NCBI RefSeq assembly: GCF_000340215.1
Contig: NW_006921538.1
Location: forward strand, 868,001 to 932,000
Direction of reading: 5' to 3'
DNA from: Pseudocercospora fijiensis CIRAD86
Lineage: Eukaryota > Ascomycota > Dothideomycetes > Mycosphaerellales > Mycosphaerellaceae
DNA length: 64,000 nucleotides
Numbering within the stretch: the stretch's first letter is position 1; the number at the start of each line of letters is the position of its first letter. Shown one piece after another: positions 31,335 through 42,933 of the stretch. A program made the translations under genes and the position numbers. The notes beneath the pieces were generated by a model. It was not told where the DNA came from, did not search any database, and saw nothing but the letters and a program-made list of their open reading frames with translations.

Positions 31335-33463
31335 CCCTTTCTCGCTCGCATGAAGGGCTGGGAGATCATGATGCTTTCTTGGGCTGAGTTGATGGATACC
31401 GCTGTGATGTCACGTCATCTGAACATCTTGGTCGTGGTTGGTATGCGTTTTCAATGGCTGAAGGAATGGAGAGCTAAGTGGTTTCAGATATAGAGGTATT
31501 TTTGCCGACCGGATAGGATGTGGTTCAGGTCGAATGGGATGCTGAAGCGAGGAAGTGTCTCAGTTGGGAGCATGTGGGTAGACGTTGGAATCGTGTAGGT
31601 AGACCTTGGACGCGTGTATGTAGACTTTGAAAGGGTTTAGACGAGATGGAATTTCTCCATATGTTGTGCTAGGCACGTGGTCGTCGCGGGCTTCGCTTGC
31701 GATGAGTGAATCTGGGTGCGCACGGACCTACCAAAAAGGACTGGTGAAGATCACATGCATGCTTAGCTGTACAAAGTCTATCCTAGCCTCCAATTGGAAG
31801 TGCAGTTCTGAAACGAGAACACGCGCTGATCGCTGTCTGGCGAGATCGTTGCGTAGATCTACCAAGATTGCGGGGATATAATGTTTGGTAGAGCGGGCAG
31901 TTGACAGAACTTTGCATGTGCTTGGTACAGGTCAGACACTGTCGCAGAGAGCTACGCGAAAACGTTCTCGGGGAACTTCCCTTTACAGAATCTCTGCTGC
32001 TTCCATTCTGACGCGCGTGAGAATGGTGTCCAGCGTTTTGAAGCGTATGGCATCCACTTGACGTGCAGGCCTGCTATGAGTGATGCTGTGTCCGAAGTTA
32101 TTCCAGGATGAGCGTCACCAAGTTGTGTGTCGCAGCATGAGCGGAATGCGCGATAATGAGGGACACACTTTCCGTAGGGGGAAAGCTCTCTTCAAGCCCT
32201 AATTGACCGACGTAAAGAACTATCGCCATGGAGTGTGCGGATCTTTGCCCTGCCATGGACGGGACTTCGCTAATCTGAAGTGTATCTTCGCTCATCGTAG
32301 AAGAGCTCGCGTATCTTTGCATGGCGCACCGCATGGCCGGCTGTCAGATCGCATTATGCTTAGCGCAACGTAGATCAATCGTCCAACGTGGCAAAAGCAT
32401 ATTCTGGCAAGGCTGAGACAGACGTGGGAGTGGAGCAGATGTTTCAGAAGAGGCGGCCGTTTCTGCCGAGGAACGTGTGCGAACGCCCATCGCTACCAGA
32501 CTTTGTTGATCGATCGCACAGCCCCAGTTTCGCCGAGAAAGCAGCACTATTGTGTTGAAGGCCAGGATAGATGGGAATGCACTTGCATCGGAGCAGCTTC
32601 TGAAGACAAAGCACATTCGCGTAGAGTGCCATGGACGCGAGTGGAGTAGGATCGCTAGCGTGCTGACACGATGAATCTAGAGAAGGCCAGAGCAGCGGAG
32701 GAAGAACGATCGATAGCTACAGATGGTGCTTAAGGCCTTCTGACGTCTCGTACAGAATGAGTGTTGCCGCCTGGACCACTCCAATGTGGATGCTCAAGCC
32801 TGTTGTTGGTTCTTGTCGATTTGCGCTGCTCTCTTTGATGGAGATGGGCCTTCTCGATAGCTGTTCTTTGACTAGAGCCGAGTGCAAGAGTGCGCATGCA
32901 ACGGGTCTTAACCTGGCGCCTGCAAGGTTGCTGCACCCCGCCGGAGATGTTGTGGGATTAGTAGATATCTCTGATGGCTGCGCAGGGAGCAGTCCATAAG
33001 GACACCGTAGAAGTATGGTAAGATGGCCGAAGTCGAAGACCTGTCGTAAGTCTGCAGGCCAATGTCAAGACCTTCCAAGGCGGAGCATATTGTGACATGC
33101 TTCCATATGCTGGCTAGCTGGGAAGACAGTAGCAGCATTTTCAGTGATATAGGGTAGAATGGCGAGGCTATGCTTGCTCGTCCATCACATGCAGCCCTCA
33201 CTTCGTGCTCATTCATTATGAGGCTGGCGCTTGGAGCCTCAGCCTGCTGCGCTCTGATGTCTCAGGCTGTCATATTGTTCGTAGCCTTGCTTCCGCGACA
33301 TCACTTCAGTGCGCCGTCGTTGTTTCCCGCACCTTCCTCAGTTTGCTTCACCGGTGAGGTGAAAGCGGGCCGCAGCGGCTTTCCGCGTCTCTTCAGATAT
33401 TTGAACACAAACACCACTTCAATTTCAACACGCCACCTCCATCGCCCTCACCTCACCTGAGCC
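31335..33463. other. Long gene-poor interval
   Basis: About 2.1 kb with normal base composition and only short, mutually overlapping open frames on both strands. None shows a recognisable motif, signal peptide or convincing splice structure. It could contain non-coding transcripts or a small unrecognised gene. Nothing in it can be supported. Confidence 0.5.
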
Positions 33464-35968
33464 ATGGCGACCGACCACTATGGGCTCGGAGAGCCACGCA
33501 TGCTGGAGAAGATTGACAAGCTCTTTGCATGTGGCGTCGGGGAGCTGGTCGACCTTCCACAGATTGTTGTTGTTGGCGACCAGTCTTCAGGCAAAAGCAG
33601 CGTGCTCGAGGGTCTCATCAAGAAGCCACTGCCTCGCGACAGTGGCCTCTGCACGCGTTTCGCCACCCAGATCGTCTTCCGCCGCGCACCGGCTTCTAAA
33701 ATAGACGTCTCGATCATTCCATCTCGAGACGCGAAGCCTGAGCATGCCAGTCGCGCCAGAGGCTGGGGCAAGGCCGTCGAGAAGCTCGACTCGAAGGCCT
33801 TCATCAAGATCATGGACGAGGTACACGAGGTGATGGGGCTCAAGGCTGACAACAGCGACACGGAGGACAGTGCGCCAAGTCCAGTCAAGCCGCCGACATT
33901 CTCAAACGACGTGCTGCGACTCGAAATTTCCGGACCAGATCAAGAGCACCTGAGCGTCATCGATGTCCCTGGCATCTTCAAGTCTACGACCGTCGGGCTC
34001 ACCACTAAGACAGACATCGACCTTGTTCGGAACATGGTAAAGAACTATATGGACAATCCACGCTCCGTCATGCTCGCAGTCATCCCAGCCAATGTAGACG
34101 TCGCAACGCAGGAAATTCTCGAATTGGCTAATGACGCCGACCCGCATGGAGACCGCACTCTAGGTGTACTCACGAAGCCGGATCTGGTTGACAAGGGCGC
34201 TGAACCGCGCGTGATCGACCTCGTCGATGGTCGCGCGCGTCCTATGAAGCTCGGATGGCACATCATCAGGAACCCAGGTCAAATGGAAATGGCAGATACG
34301 GGTCTAGATCGCGGCGCCTTGGAGGCAAATTTTTTCCGCTCACAAGCTCCATGGAACACCATCGAGAAGGATAAGGTTGGCATTGATGCCTTGCGCGTGC
34401 GACTCAAGGATGTATTGTCGTCGCTGGTCAAGCGAGAGTTCCCCAAGGTGCGTAGCGATCCATCTTTCGTGGAAGCTGTTGCTAATCTGAGCGCTTTAGG
34501 TGAGGACCGAGATCAAGAACAGGCTCGAAAACCGGAACGCGCGACTGGAGACTCTTGGCCCAGAGCGCTCCGATTCCAGCGACCAGCGGGCCTTCCTGAC
34601 GAAACTCGCAACGCGGTTCCAGCGCCTTGTTTCTCTAGCTCTGTCAGCGAATCACGGTGCCGACAATGCCTTCAGCACGAGACCACAACTACGCATCGCG
34701 CCTGCCGCGATGGCTAGAATGAAGGTGAGGTGGCCGTATTCCTCCGCTGCAGCGCTGGACTCGTGCAGTCAAGCCAAAGAGTGCCAAATAGCCAGTGCTG
34801 TTTGGGGCGACATGCTGACCGTCTTCGTAGCTGTTTTCCGACGAAATGGCGGAAAATGGTCATACTTATGCCTTCCTCGACCACAGTGGGAAAGAACAAC
34901 GCCCCATCGCGGTTGCCACCGGCGCCAAGCCGCAGAAAGCCAGTGAGCCAGCGTTCGGTACCACGTCGCCCTTCAACAATACCCTCGCAAATGTCGGCAG
35001 AGGCCCTCAGCAACAAGGCTTCCCCAACCGGAAGATTGTCAATGAGTCCGTGGAACTGGTGGACATATTGCAAGCGGCGTCGCATATCGCCTATCCAGAG
35101 AAGGGCGGCATCAAGGGCTGGCTGACGTACGTCTTCAAGAACAATCGAGGATTCGAGCTTGGCACGTTCAATACCACAATTTTGGCCACCGTCATGAAGA
35201 AGCAATCATCGAAATGGGCCGAAATGAGCCTGGCCTACGTGAGCGACATCATCGTCATGGTACACAATTTCATCGTGGCCGCTCTGGAAGCCGAGTGTGG
35301 CGACGTCAATGTTCGCGAAGCCCTGATGCAGATCCTGCTCGATGAGTTGTTGAAGCGCTACCAGAAGTCGCTCGATGCCGCCAAATTTCTGCTCGAAGTC
35401 GAGAGCACTGACACGCCCTTCACGCTCAATCACTATTTCAACGACAATCTGCAGAAGACACGACACGAAAAGGTCCACGCAGGTCTCAAGCGGAAGGCAT
35501 TCGAGCTGGAAGGCACTCAGGTCGTGCGTGTGGACCAAGCTGCCGAGGTGAACGACATGAGTAACGACGAGCATGTTGTCCAAGAGATACATGATATCCT
35601 GAAGTCGTAAGTTTCCTCCAGCAAATGTCGACCTTGACCCCGCCAACCAAGCAAATCACGTCACAGACACGCGTGCTGTCTTGATCGCACAAGTTGGAGT
35701 CGAATGCTCACATGCCCCTCACAGGTACTACAAGGTCACCCGCAAGACCTTTGTCGACAACGTCTGCAAGCAGGCCACGAACCACTACCTCCTCACGAGC
35801 GATCAGTGCCCACTTGCCCTGTTCTCGCCTATCCTGGTAGGCCAGATGTCGGAGACCGACTTGGAGGAGATTGCTGGCGAGTTGCCTGAGGTGAAGCGCA
35901 CCAGGGCCCAGCTGAAGAAGGAAATCACGAGCCTGGCACAGGCGGTCAAGATTCTTTCTCGTGCTTGA
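33464..35968 (+). CDS. Dynamin-superfamily GTPase, Mx-like, 742 aa
   Basis: Large GTPase of the fungal Mx/dynamin-like group, expected to assemble on membranes. Exons 33464-34447, 34500-34724, 34831-35606 and 35725-35968 (introns 52, 106 and 118 nt, all GT..AG, frame kept). GTPase motifs: G1 GDQSSGKS (residues 38-45), G3 DVPG (167-170), G4 TKPD (237-240). The stalk begins after VKREFPKVRTEIKNRLENR, created by splicing. The C-terminal GTPase-effector region includes SYYKVTRKTFVDNVCKQATN and ends with a helix LKKEITSLAQAVKILSRA. There is no PH domain, as in Mx-type proteins. It is the only such gene here and appears intact. Confidence 0.9.
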
Positions 35969-36451
35969 TTGAGGATTCCACTCCGTTGCAAAATTATGGC
36001 GGAGCGATTGCATAGAATGTCCGGAGAAGTGTGTACGCGTGTTTGTAGCGTTTTCTGGGGTGCCGATACCTGAAGTGGCGTCTGATAGAATTGCATACTT
36101 GCTCTCCATCAACTTCAATTTCCATGACACCTGTCTCTTGCAGCATGTTCATACAGGGCCACAGACTCACGGAGTCGTCCTTCGCTCTTGTTCATTGAAG
36201 TGAACTAGAAATCGCTCACATCTCTCAATTCGCTCCATCTGGATCCTGCTTTGCGGTGTCCACGTCCAGTCCGGTACGGATTGTGCTAAAAGATGATTGA
36301 AGTTGGATATCCTCACGTTCTTACCCGTCACTCCATCTCCACGGAGATCCTCCTGCACACCCCCGATGGACCAGTGAAATTGCAATTTCCACCCTCATCT
36401 CAATCCCTCCACCCTGCATACCAGCGTACCGTTTTCAAAGCATCTTCCACT

Positions 36452-38050
36452 TCACCCCATCTCTTCCTCCACCAAATCCCTCCCATTAACCCCCTCCATC
36501 CCCTCCTCAGTATAAATCAACTTCCCAATCCTCCCTTTCCGTCCCCAATCGAAATGCTCCACACCCATATGCCTGACCGTACGATACGCGGCGAAGAAAA
36601 GTATCGTATCAAGCGTGCATGTAAGCGCGATAGAAAGTCCCAGACGACTGAGATATTTCCCCGCGTTTGAGAATGTTGTGGATGAGGGGGAACGGCAGAA
36701 GCTGGAGATTGGACCGCCGCCGAAGGGGAGGTAGAGGTGTGGGTTGTTTTTTGAAAAGAATTTTTTCGCTACGGATCTTGAGACTAGGGTTTCGAATGGG
36801 AGGCAGATTATGCGGGAGAAGAATTCGTCGAGGAATTCGGCTAGGAGTTGGGCGGGGAGGTGGGCGAGGGCTGTACTCCTGTGTATTGGCCATTTCGCGG
36901 TTCGGGGGGTTGGGATGACGGTGTCGTTTTCGTAGTCTTTTGCTCGGGTTGGTTTTCTTTCGCGTGTGATTACGTTCCAGCCTGTCCATTGCATGATGTG
37001 CTGGCGGAGAGTATAGCAGTAGTGCATGAGGCAGCCGAAAATGTCTAGACGTTTTGGTACGGGGACGTCGCGGACTTCTTCTGTGATTGGGGGGTAGCGG
37101 AAATCGGTTAGGAGGGAGAAGATGGGTATGTCGTAGTCTACGATGTCGTAATGGATCAGTTTGTGGAAGAGGAGGAGAACCGCTGGTGATGTGAGCGAGC
37201 TGAGGATCCCAAGGTTGGCGAGTGGTTTCCAGCCGAATTTGTGGAAGCTGTCTGGGTGCCAGGGAATGAATGTCGTCCAGGATGGAAAGAGTGGGAGGAC
37301 CGGTGCGAGACCGAGTTGCTGGGCGCAGGCGTGGAATTCCATGGGGAGGAGAAAGATGTCGATTCCCAAGGCCAGGCTCTCGAAAAGGACATTGATGGCT
37401 GTGTACATATTCTGTCTGGTTTTGCGCGTGATACCTTTTCGTCGGAGAACTGCGTTCTGCATGGTTCCAGTCAGTTGCTCGCCGACCAGGAGCAGAGGTA
37501 TTCTGACGCAGATGTGGGCAATGGTGTCGCCTAGAGCAGGAAAGCGAGTCGCCAGAGACCATTTCGTGCCGCCTCGCCACATGGCTGCCCATTCTGTGCT
37601 TAAGATCTCTGCCATGGTCCGAGAAGAGTCGTAGTAGCCAATCTGGATGCGCTGTCTGAAAGCATCGGTCCATAGATGGCTGAAGAACCTGACAGGGATG
37701 AAGACATATTCAAGAAGGTCGCCTCGCTCGTGCTCCTCATGCAAGAGTTCCTGACGATGCTTGTGAATGTATTTGAAGCGAAGTTCATTGACTTGATCCA
37801 CATGGTCTTTCCTCTCGACTACGCCGACAAGAGCTAGCACTTCATTCTGAGCCTTTCGCATTTCTGCATTGAAGGCATCTATCTCAGGATTGACCTGTCT
37901 GCCCTTGCCATCGTACTGCTGGGTCGTGCCATCATCCTGTACAGTGGCAGAGTTTCCCCGAGACTCATTTGATCCTGTGGGCTCTTCCACGTCTGCTTCG
38001 AAGGCCGAGCGACCTAGGGCCAAACGCGTTAAAAATTGTCGTCGGCCCAT
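36452..38050 (-). CDS. Uncharacterised fungal membrane-associated protein, 532 aa
   Basis: Single-exon gene starting MGRRQFLTRLALGRSAFEAD. The first ~60 residues are Ser/Thr/Gly-rich and disordered, followed by a charged helix (VDQVNELRFKYIHKHRQELL). Four or more hydrophobic stretches follow: IAHICVRIPLLLVG, LFESLALGIDIFLL, LTSPAVLLLFHKL and LSIALTCTLDTILFFAAYRT. They suggest an integral membrane protein. Orthologues of this type are annotated only as hypothetical, and no catalytic motif is visible. A basic N-terminus could direct it to mitochondria or be cytosolic. It is divergent from rrp9 with a 295-bp gap. Confidence 0.75.
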   Translation of the reverse strand: MGRRQFLTRLALGRSAFEADVEEPTGSNESRGNSATVQDDGTTQQYDGKGRQVNPEIDAFNAEMRKAQNEVLALVGVVERKDHVDQVNELRFKYIHKHRQELLHEEHERGDLLEYVFIPVRFFSHLWTDAFRQRIQIGYYDSSRTMAEILSTEWAAMWRGGTKWSLATRFPALGDTIAHICVRIPLLLVGEQLTGTMQNAVLRRKGITRKTRQNMYTAINVLFESLALGIDIFLLPMEFHACAQQLGLAPVLPLFPSWTTFIPWHPDSFHKFGWKPLANLGILSSLTSPAVLLLFHKLIHYDIVDYDIPIFSLLTDFRYPPITEEVRDVPVPKRLDIFGCLMHYCYTLRQHIMQWTGWNVITRERKPTRAKDYENDTVIPTPRTAKWPIHRSTALAHLPAQLLAEFLDEFFSRIICLPFETLVSRSVAKKFFSKNNPHLYLPFGGGPISSFCRSPSSTTFSNAGKYLSRLGLSIALTCTLDTILFFAAYRTVRHMGVEHFDWGRKGRIGKLIYTEEGMEGVNGRDLVEEEMG

Positions 38051-38345
38051 GCCTAAGATAAGGTCATCTTGGCGCGATGACTGTCAGCATATAGGAAGAA
38101 GTAAGACCTTCTGAAGCGTCTCAGCTATGAGGTTCCTTAGCAGGAATGTTTGATCATGTTGGATGTGATAGTAGAAACGATGGAGGTCGCGTTCGTATAG
38201 GCTTCGGCACGAGAATTAGTCATCATGCGGCTCTGCGGGAGTCGGCGCGTCGGCATCTGCAAGAAAGTCTAACAATGCCAAAAGTTCGCGATGGCATTTC
38301 TCAAGCTTCCCGTCGAGAAAAGTTCGACTTCTGCACACTCGCAGT

Positions 38346-40118
38346 ATGTCGTCGTTCTTCACCAAGCCCGCCTCTCAGGTAAAGCGGAAAAGGGCGACGA
38401 ATGATGTTACAGCGCGGCCACAGAAAAGAGCAGCCACACAGTCAACGCGAAAAGCTCGCGACGAATCAATAAGTGGCAGTGATGACGAGGACGATGAGGG
38501 TCAGACTAGGGGAGGCGGCGAGGACTTTTTCGGGGACGAGAGCGAAGATGATGAGCTAGAAGGGTTAGAGCCGGCGGCGAGGAGAATCGCGCTGGCAGAA
38601 AGATATCTGAATTCCACCAGACAGCAAGTCATCGACGAAGCTGGATTCGATGCTGCAGAAATCGACAAGGAATTACTGGCGGAGCGTATGGGAGACAGGC
38701 TGAAAGAGGAGACGGCGGAGACAAGGGGCAAAATCTATCGCTGGATCTCCCAAGATTTTGACTGGTCAAAAGCTGGCCGAGCACAATTTCGACACCATCA
38801 GAAAGCCGTCACTGGCGTCGCAATAGCGGGGGACTATGCATACACTGTGGGCAATGATATGATTCTGGTCAAGTGGAGACTTCCTCCTGTCGATATTGAG
38901 CCGGGCAGGAGCAGGAAGCCGCAAAAGGTGGCCGTAAGCAGATCTTTTGGCAAGAGACGGGATGAGAAGGAAATGCACACAAAAGCGATTCGGTGTGTCG
39001 CAGCAAGTCAAGATGGAAAGTTTGTGGCGACTGGCGGGTTGGACAGGAAGCTGATCGTGTGGGATGCTGCGACATTAAAACCTTTGAAAGTGTTCAGCTA
39101 CAACTCGCACCGAGATTCCGTGGAAAGTCTGGCATTTCGAAGAGGAACGAATCAGCTGTTCAGTGCAGGCCGGGACCGGAATGTGAAGATCTGGTCCTTG
39201 GATGAGCTCACATATGTTGATACCTTGTACGGACACCAGGATTCGGTCGTCGATGTCTCGGCCTTGGCGCAGGAAAAGTGCGTAACGGTGGGCTCGAGAG
39301 ACAGGACTGCACGGTTGTGGAAAGTTGTTGAAGAGTCGCAACTTGTGTTTCGAGGTGGAGGTGCACCGAAGGCAAAATCAAAATCGGCTCCCAGCGATAG
39401 CGCCGTTGACCTCTGGGGCGATGACCCAGCGCACGAAGGCTCGCTGGATCGCATAGCTTGCCTGGACGACGAAAACTTTATCACTGGCTCGGACAACGGC
39501 TCGCTCTCGCTTTGGAATATACACAAGAAGAAGCCAGTATTTACATACCCACTCGCTCACGGCATCGACCCTCCTTTACCTCTGACAAAGCTAAGTGCGG
39601 AAGAAGAGCCGCCTGAAGATGCGAGGAACAAGCCCACGCCAAGATGGATCACAGCATTGCGAGCGATACCCTTCTCGGACATTTTCGTGACGGGAAGCTG
39701 GGACGGATATATCAGAGTGTGGAAGATCACATCCGACAAGCGAAGAATCGAGTCTTTAGGTCGATTGGGTCGCATCGACAGCTCCGTGGACAATCTGCTT
39801 GACGAATTTGGAGTCAGTGCGGGATCGCTCACGAACAGTGCTCTACAAGACATCACAGATGCAACGCAGAAGCACGGCTTGGTCGAAGGCGTCATCAACG
39901 ATCTGGCTATAGAGGATCGTGGCGAAAGAGCAAAGGACGGCATCATCGTCATCGCAGCCGTTGGCAAAGAGCACAGGCTTGGCAGATGGAGGGAATTTGA
40001 AGATGGAAAGAACTATTCCGTCATCTTTGAAGTCCCACGGAAAGTGCTTGAGAAGGAACAGGAGGACTCATCTTCGGACGCAGCTTTCCATAGCGCGAAG
40101 GAAGATGTTGATAGCTAA
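38346..40118 (+). CDS. rrp9: U3 snoRNP WD40 protein Rrp9/U3-55K, 590 aa
   Basis: Nucleolar U3 snoRNA-binding component of the small-subunit processome, needed for 18S rRNA maturation. Single exon. The N-terminus is basic then acidic (GSDDEDDEGQTRGGGEDFF). The conserved pre-propeller helix follows (RRIALAERYLNSTRQQV, later KGKIYRWISQDFDWSKAGRA). At least five WD40 blades are visible: KAVTGVAIAGDYAYTVGND, then FVATGGLDRKLIVWD, LFSAGRDRNVKIWSLDEL, TVGSRDRTARLWKV and IFVTGSWDGYIRVWK. The final blade (VAAVGKEHRLGRW) closes the propeller. Length and order match fungal Rrp9. Confidence 0.93.
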   Translation: MSSFFTKPASQVKRKRATNDVTARPQKRAATQSTRKARDESISGSDDEDDEGQTRGGGEDFFGDESEDDELEGLEPAARRIALAERYLNSTRQQVIDEAGFDAAEIDKELLAERMGDRLKEETAETRGKIYRWISQDFDWSKAGRAQFRHHQKAVTGVAIAGDYAYTVGNDMILVKWRLPPVDIEPGRSRKPQKVAVSRSFGKRRDEKEMHTKAIRCVAASQDGKFVATGGLDRKLIVWDAATLKPLKVFSYNSHRDSVESLAFRRGTNQLFSAGRDRNVKIWSLDELTYVDTLYGHQDSVVDVSALAQEKCVTVGSRDRTARLWKVVEESQLVFRGGGAPKAKSKSAPSDSAVDLWGDDPAHEGSLDRIACLDDENFITGSDNGSLSLWNIHKKKPVFTYPLAHGIDPPLPLTKLSAEEEPPEDARNKPTPRWITALRAIPFSDIFVTGSWDGYIRVWKITSDKRRIESLGRLGRIDSSVDNLLDEFGVSAGSLTNSALQDITDATQKHGLVEGVINDLAIEDRGERAKDGIIVIAAVGKEHRLGRWREFEDGKNYSVIFEVPRKVLEKEQEDSSSDAAFHSAKEDVDS

Positions 40119-40475
40119 AACAGTTGGCCGCGCATCTACACAACCGGCAGTATCAAGTGGTGTATGTCGTTTTCGAATCTCTTCTGGTCCACTTCGGTAT
40201 CACCACGCCCCACCTTTTCGAGAATGGCAATCGTTGTCTGAGTGAATGATCGGTCACCTGATACATCTTCGTAGTCGCCATGTGTGCCTATGAATGGTAT
40301 TGAGGTGAAAGCGCTTCACTTGGGCAACACCTAACTCCTGCAAGATACATTGATCAGTATATTTGCGAGGTTCGAGACCAACTAAATAGTTACGATACGC
40401 CAATTGACCGCGTCCAGATAATTCAAGACGCCGATCGAAGGCATGGCTGAGACTTGCTCCAGAAATCGATCACGA

Positions 40476-41306
40476 TCACAGTTTCCCACCCTTCCTCGGC
40501 TGCGGCCAACTAAACCTGATATTATCATCCTCCAAACCCTTCTGCACAATTCCAATCCCACCATTCTTGATCAAAAACTCCAATCGATGATCTCTATATT
40601 CCCTCTTCCTACCACTACCCTTCTTCCAAGCCTCAGGCCCCATGGCTGCCATTTTCGGAGCAGCTTCAGCAACCTCATCCCAAGTCTGCTTGATCGCCGG
40701 GACCTCAGCACATCGCTTCCACCAAGCGTGCAAAGCAGAACCCGGAGCTGGCCCATCTCCGTTAATAACGGAACGATTCAAGATCGGAGCCACCGCGAAA
40801 TCCGCATACCCAACCTTCTCACCAGAGAAGAAAGCTTTCGAGCCCAATTTCGTCGCCAACCACTCCTGAATCTGCTGAATCTGCTCCCTAGCTGCAGCTT
40901 TCAATCGCTCAGCTTCAGCCCCTTCAGCACGTTTAAACCACCCAATCTCCCCCAACGCCCAATTGATCGCTTCATAATGCGTATCAAGCATTTCTTCAAT
41001 CATCCGAGCTTCCGCTTTTGCCTTTGCATCATTTCCTCCTTCCGGAAACAGGGATGGGGTATCAGGATATGCGTCTTCAAGATACATGAGAATGACGGTG
41101 GAATCAAAAATTTTGAAATCGCCATCGATCAAAGCTGGGACTTCCATTCGAGGATTTGCGGATTTGAAGGCGGTGTTTGGATTTCCTGCTCCGAGGTTCT
41201 CGGGCGTTTCTTTTTTGAATGCTAGGCCTTTGTGGCGAAGTGCCATTCGCACTTTCTGGGCGTAGGATGACATGGGATGGTCGTAGAGGAAGAGTTTGGA
41301 AGACAT
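40476..41306 (-). CDS. Glutathione S-transferase-like protein, 276 aa
   Basis: Cytosolic GST fold. ATG 41,306 begins MSSKLFLYDHPMSSYAQKVR, the thioredoxin-like N-terminal domain with the SSYAQKVRMAL active-site helix (Ser/Tyr region). NPRMEVPALIDGD is the cis-Pro loop and FDSTVILMYLEDAYP the glutathione gamma-glutamyl site. The helical C-domain includes SGEKVGYADFAVAPILNR, the conserved capping-box D. Earlier in-frame codons to 41,432 lack a supported ATG. The C-terminal ~40 residues (Lys/Arg-rich) extend beyond most GSTs. A detoxification role is likely; the substrate is unknown. The gap 41,307-42,065 upstream shows nothing supportable. Confidence 0.88.
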   Translation of the reverse strand: MSSKLFLYDHPMSSYAQKVRMALRHKGLAFKKETPENLGAGNPNTAFKSANPRMEVPALIDGDFKIFDSTVILMYLEDAYPDTPSLFPEGGNDAKAKAEARMIEEMLDTHYEAINWALGEIGWFKRAEGAEAERLKAAAREQIQQIQEWLATKLGSKAFFSGEKVGYADFAVAPILNRSVINGDGPAPGSALHAWWKRCAEVPAIKQTWDEVAEAAPKMAAMGPEAWKKGSGRKREYRDHRLEFLIKNGGIGIVQKGLEDDNIRFSWPQPRKGGKL

Positions 41307-42065
41307 CTTGATTGTTTGGTACTGCAACGAGTCTCTGGGATAATGCTGATAACTTGGGGGATATTCGCTCTTCACTTTCTCCGGGGATTGATATAGACCA
41401 GTCTGTGCTGTATCTAGTAGTTCCTGGACCACCCGCGCCGAATGCGAGATATATATGCGAGTGCGATTTTCGGAGCTTCCGTCGGTGGTATGCGTTATAT
41501 ACAGCCGCTATGCTTAGCAATGCTAGCTGATGTGAGTCCAATTCTTCTTCGATGGCATTCACCTAATTACGATCAAAACTTGTAGGTCTTCGTTGAAAGA
41601 CCTACAAGAGATGGAGTGGCACTACCTTCCGAGGTAAAGCGAGTCTGGCGCTTGATGTCAGCGCCCCACCCCATTCCAGTGCACTGACATGATTGGTGGA
41701 TATTGAAGTGAGAGATGCCAAAGTCTCATGCCTACTGTACTAAGGATGGATAGAATATTTATGGAACAATCGATCGCGCAGTTACTTCAAGAGTACATCG
41801 AGCTTCCTAAGCCCATATTTGGATTGACTGCCGCTTGCATTAGAACACGCCTATTGATGTCCCCTCAAGCCTCCATCTGACTTGGTCGGACACATTATGA
41901 GATTATTCCTGACACTTCACATCCGCTCTCGACTCTTTTACCAGCCTCACATTGCCCTGATTACCTCCAATACCTGAGCATCGGGAACAAAAAATCCCAA
42001 TCCCATTCCAACGGCTTCCACAGCTCCATCTTAATCCCCTCTCCTACTCCTTACTGCGTCTCCAC

Positions 42066-42567
42066 TCACTCCTTCGTCGCCAAATCCCTCTCAACTTTCC
42101 CCAGAACATTCCTCTTCGCCTCAATCTCATCATCCAAATCTACAATCACTTTGACAGGAACATGCGCCAGATAAATCCGACGCTGTTCTATCGACAAATC
42201 ATCGAATTCTTTGAAACTCAGGAGACGACTTCGGTCAGTACGTATCTGCTCCTCTGGTTGTTGCTTATCGTCGAGTTTGCTGCGAAGGGCGTTGATGCGA
42301 GAGATTAGGTCACTGAGTCTTTTCTCGCGGTCTTGGGACATGCTGGAGAGGTGGAGGTGAAGAATCTGTACAGGATTGTTAATAAGAGTTCTGCGTTCTG
42401 GAGAATTTGGACTTTGGTCTTACGGAGAGGACTGTGTCGTCTTCTGGGATGTCTGATGTTCTCACTTTGATGTTGGATGGTGTGGATTGCTGGATTTTCT
42501 TGTCGATTGATTCGAAGATTGCTTCAACTTCGTCGGCATCCATGGGCGGCGGTTGAGGACGGTACAT
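42066..42567 (-). CDS. Small coiled-coil protein A (paralogue of 42,934-43,402), 147 aa
   Basis: Exons 42424-42567 and 42066-42365, intron 58 nt (GTAAGA..ACAG). ATG 42,567 begins MYRPQPPPMDADEVEAIFES; ATG 42,543 is an alternative. The first exon ends KVRTSDIPEDDTVLS. The second begins ILHLHLSSMSQDREKRLSDL and is a charged heptad-patterned helix, ending with LSIEQRRIYLAHVPVKVI and a Lys/Glu-rich tail. No family is recognised. The same exon plan, intron position and motifs recur in the divergent neighbour, so the two are paralogues sharing a 366-bp promoter region. Confidence 0.7.
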
Positions 42568-42933
42568 GCTGATGCTGATGGCTTGGAGTATGCAGATCGA
42601 TTGATGCATGACGATTTTTCTTTTCAATTACTTTCGTCATCTTTGGTCTCCAAACAGCAAGCAAACTTATTGAGTGTGATGGCAAGCACTGGTGACCTGA
42701 AGAGCGTCTGGCACTCGGCGAAAGAGATTGAGCGGCTATTCTTCAGTCAGAAATCGTCTCTTTGATGTAGCGTGCTATTCCAGAATAGTTACTCTTGGAC
42801 ATCAATGGTACTTTGACCTTATTTGTTTGCCTTATACCGGCAGCAAACCCGCGACAGTGATACAAAAAGTCCATTTTCGATCATACCTCCCATCTCAATT
42901 CAACAGTAAGCCAAAGTCTGCATAGCAACGATC

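Noticed and set aside
31627..33216. Short open frames in the 2-kb gap before the dynamin-like gene
   Set aside because: No motif, signal peptide or consistent splicing; lengths are within chance expectation at this GC content.
36609..37673. Minus-strand 354-codon open frame rich in Arg/Pro/His
   Set aside because: Alternative frame of the 532-aa membrane-protein gene; its composition is that of a shifted frame.
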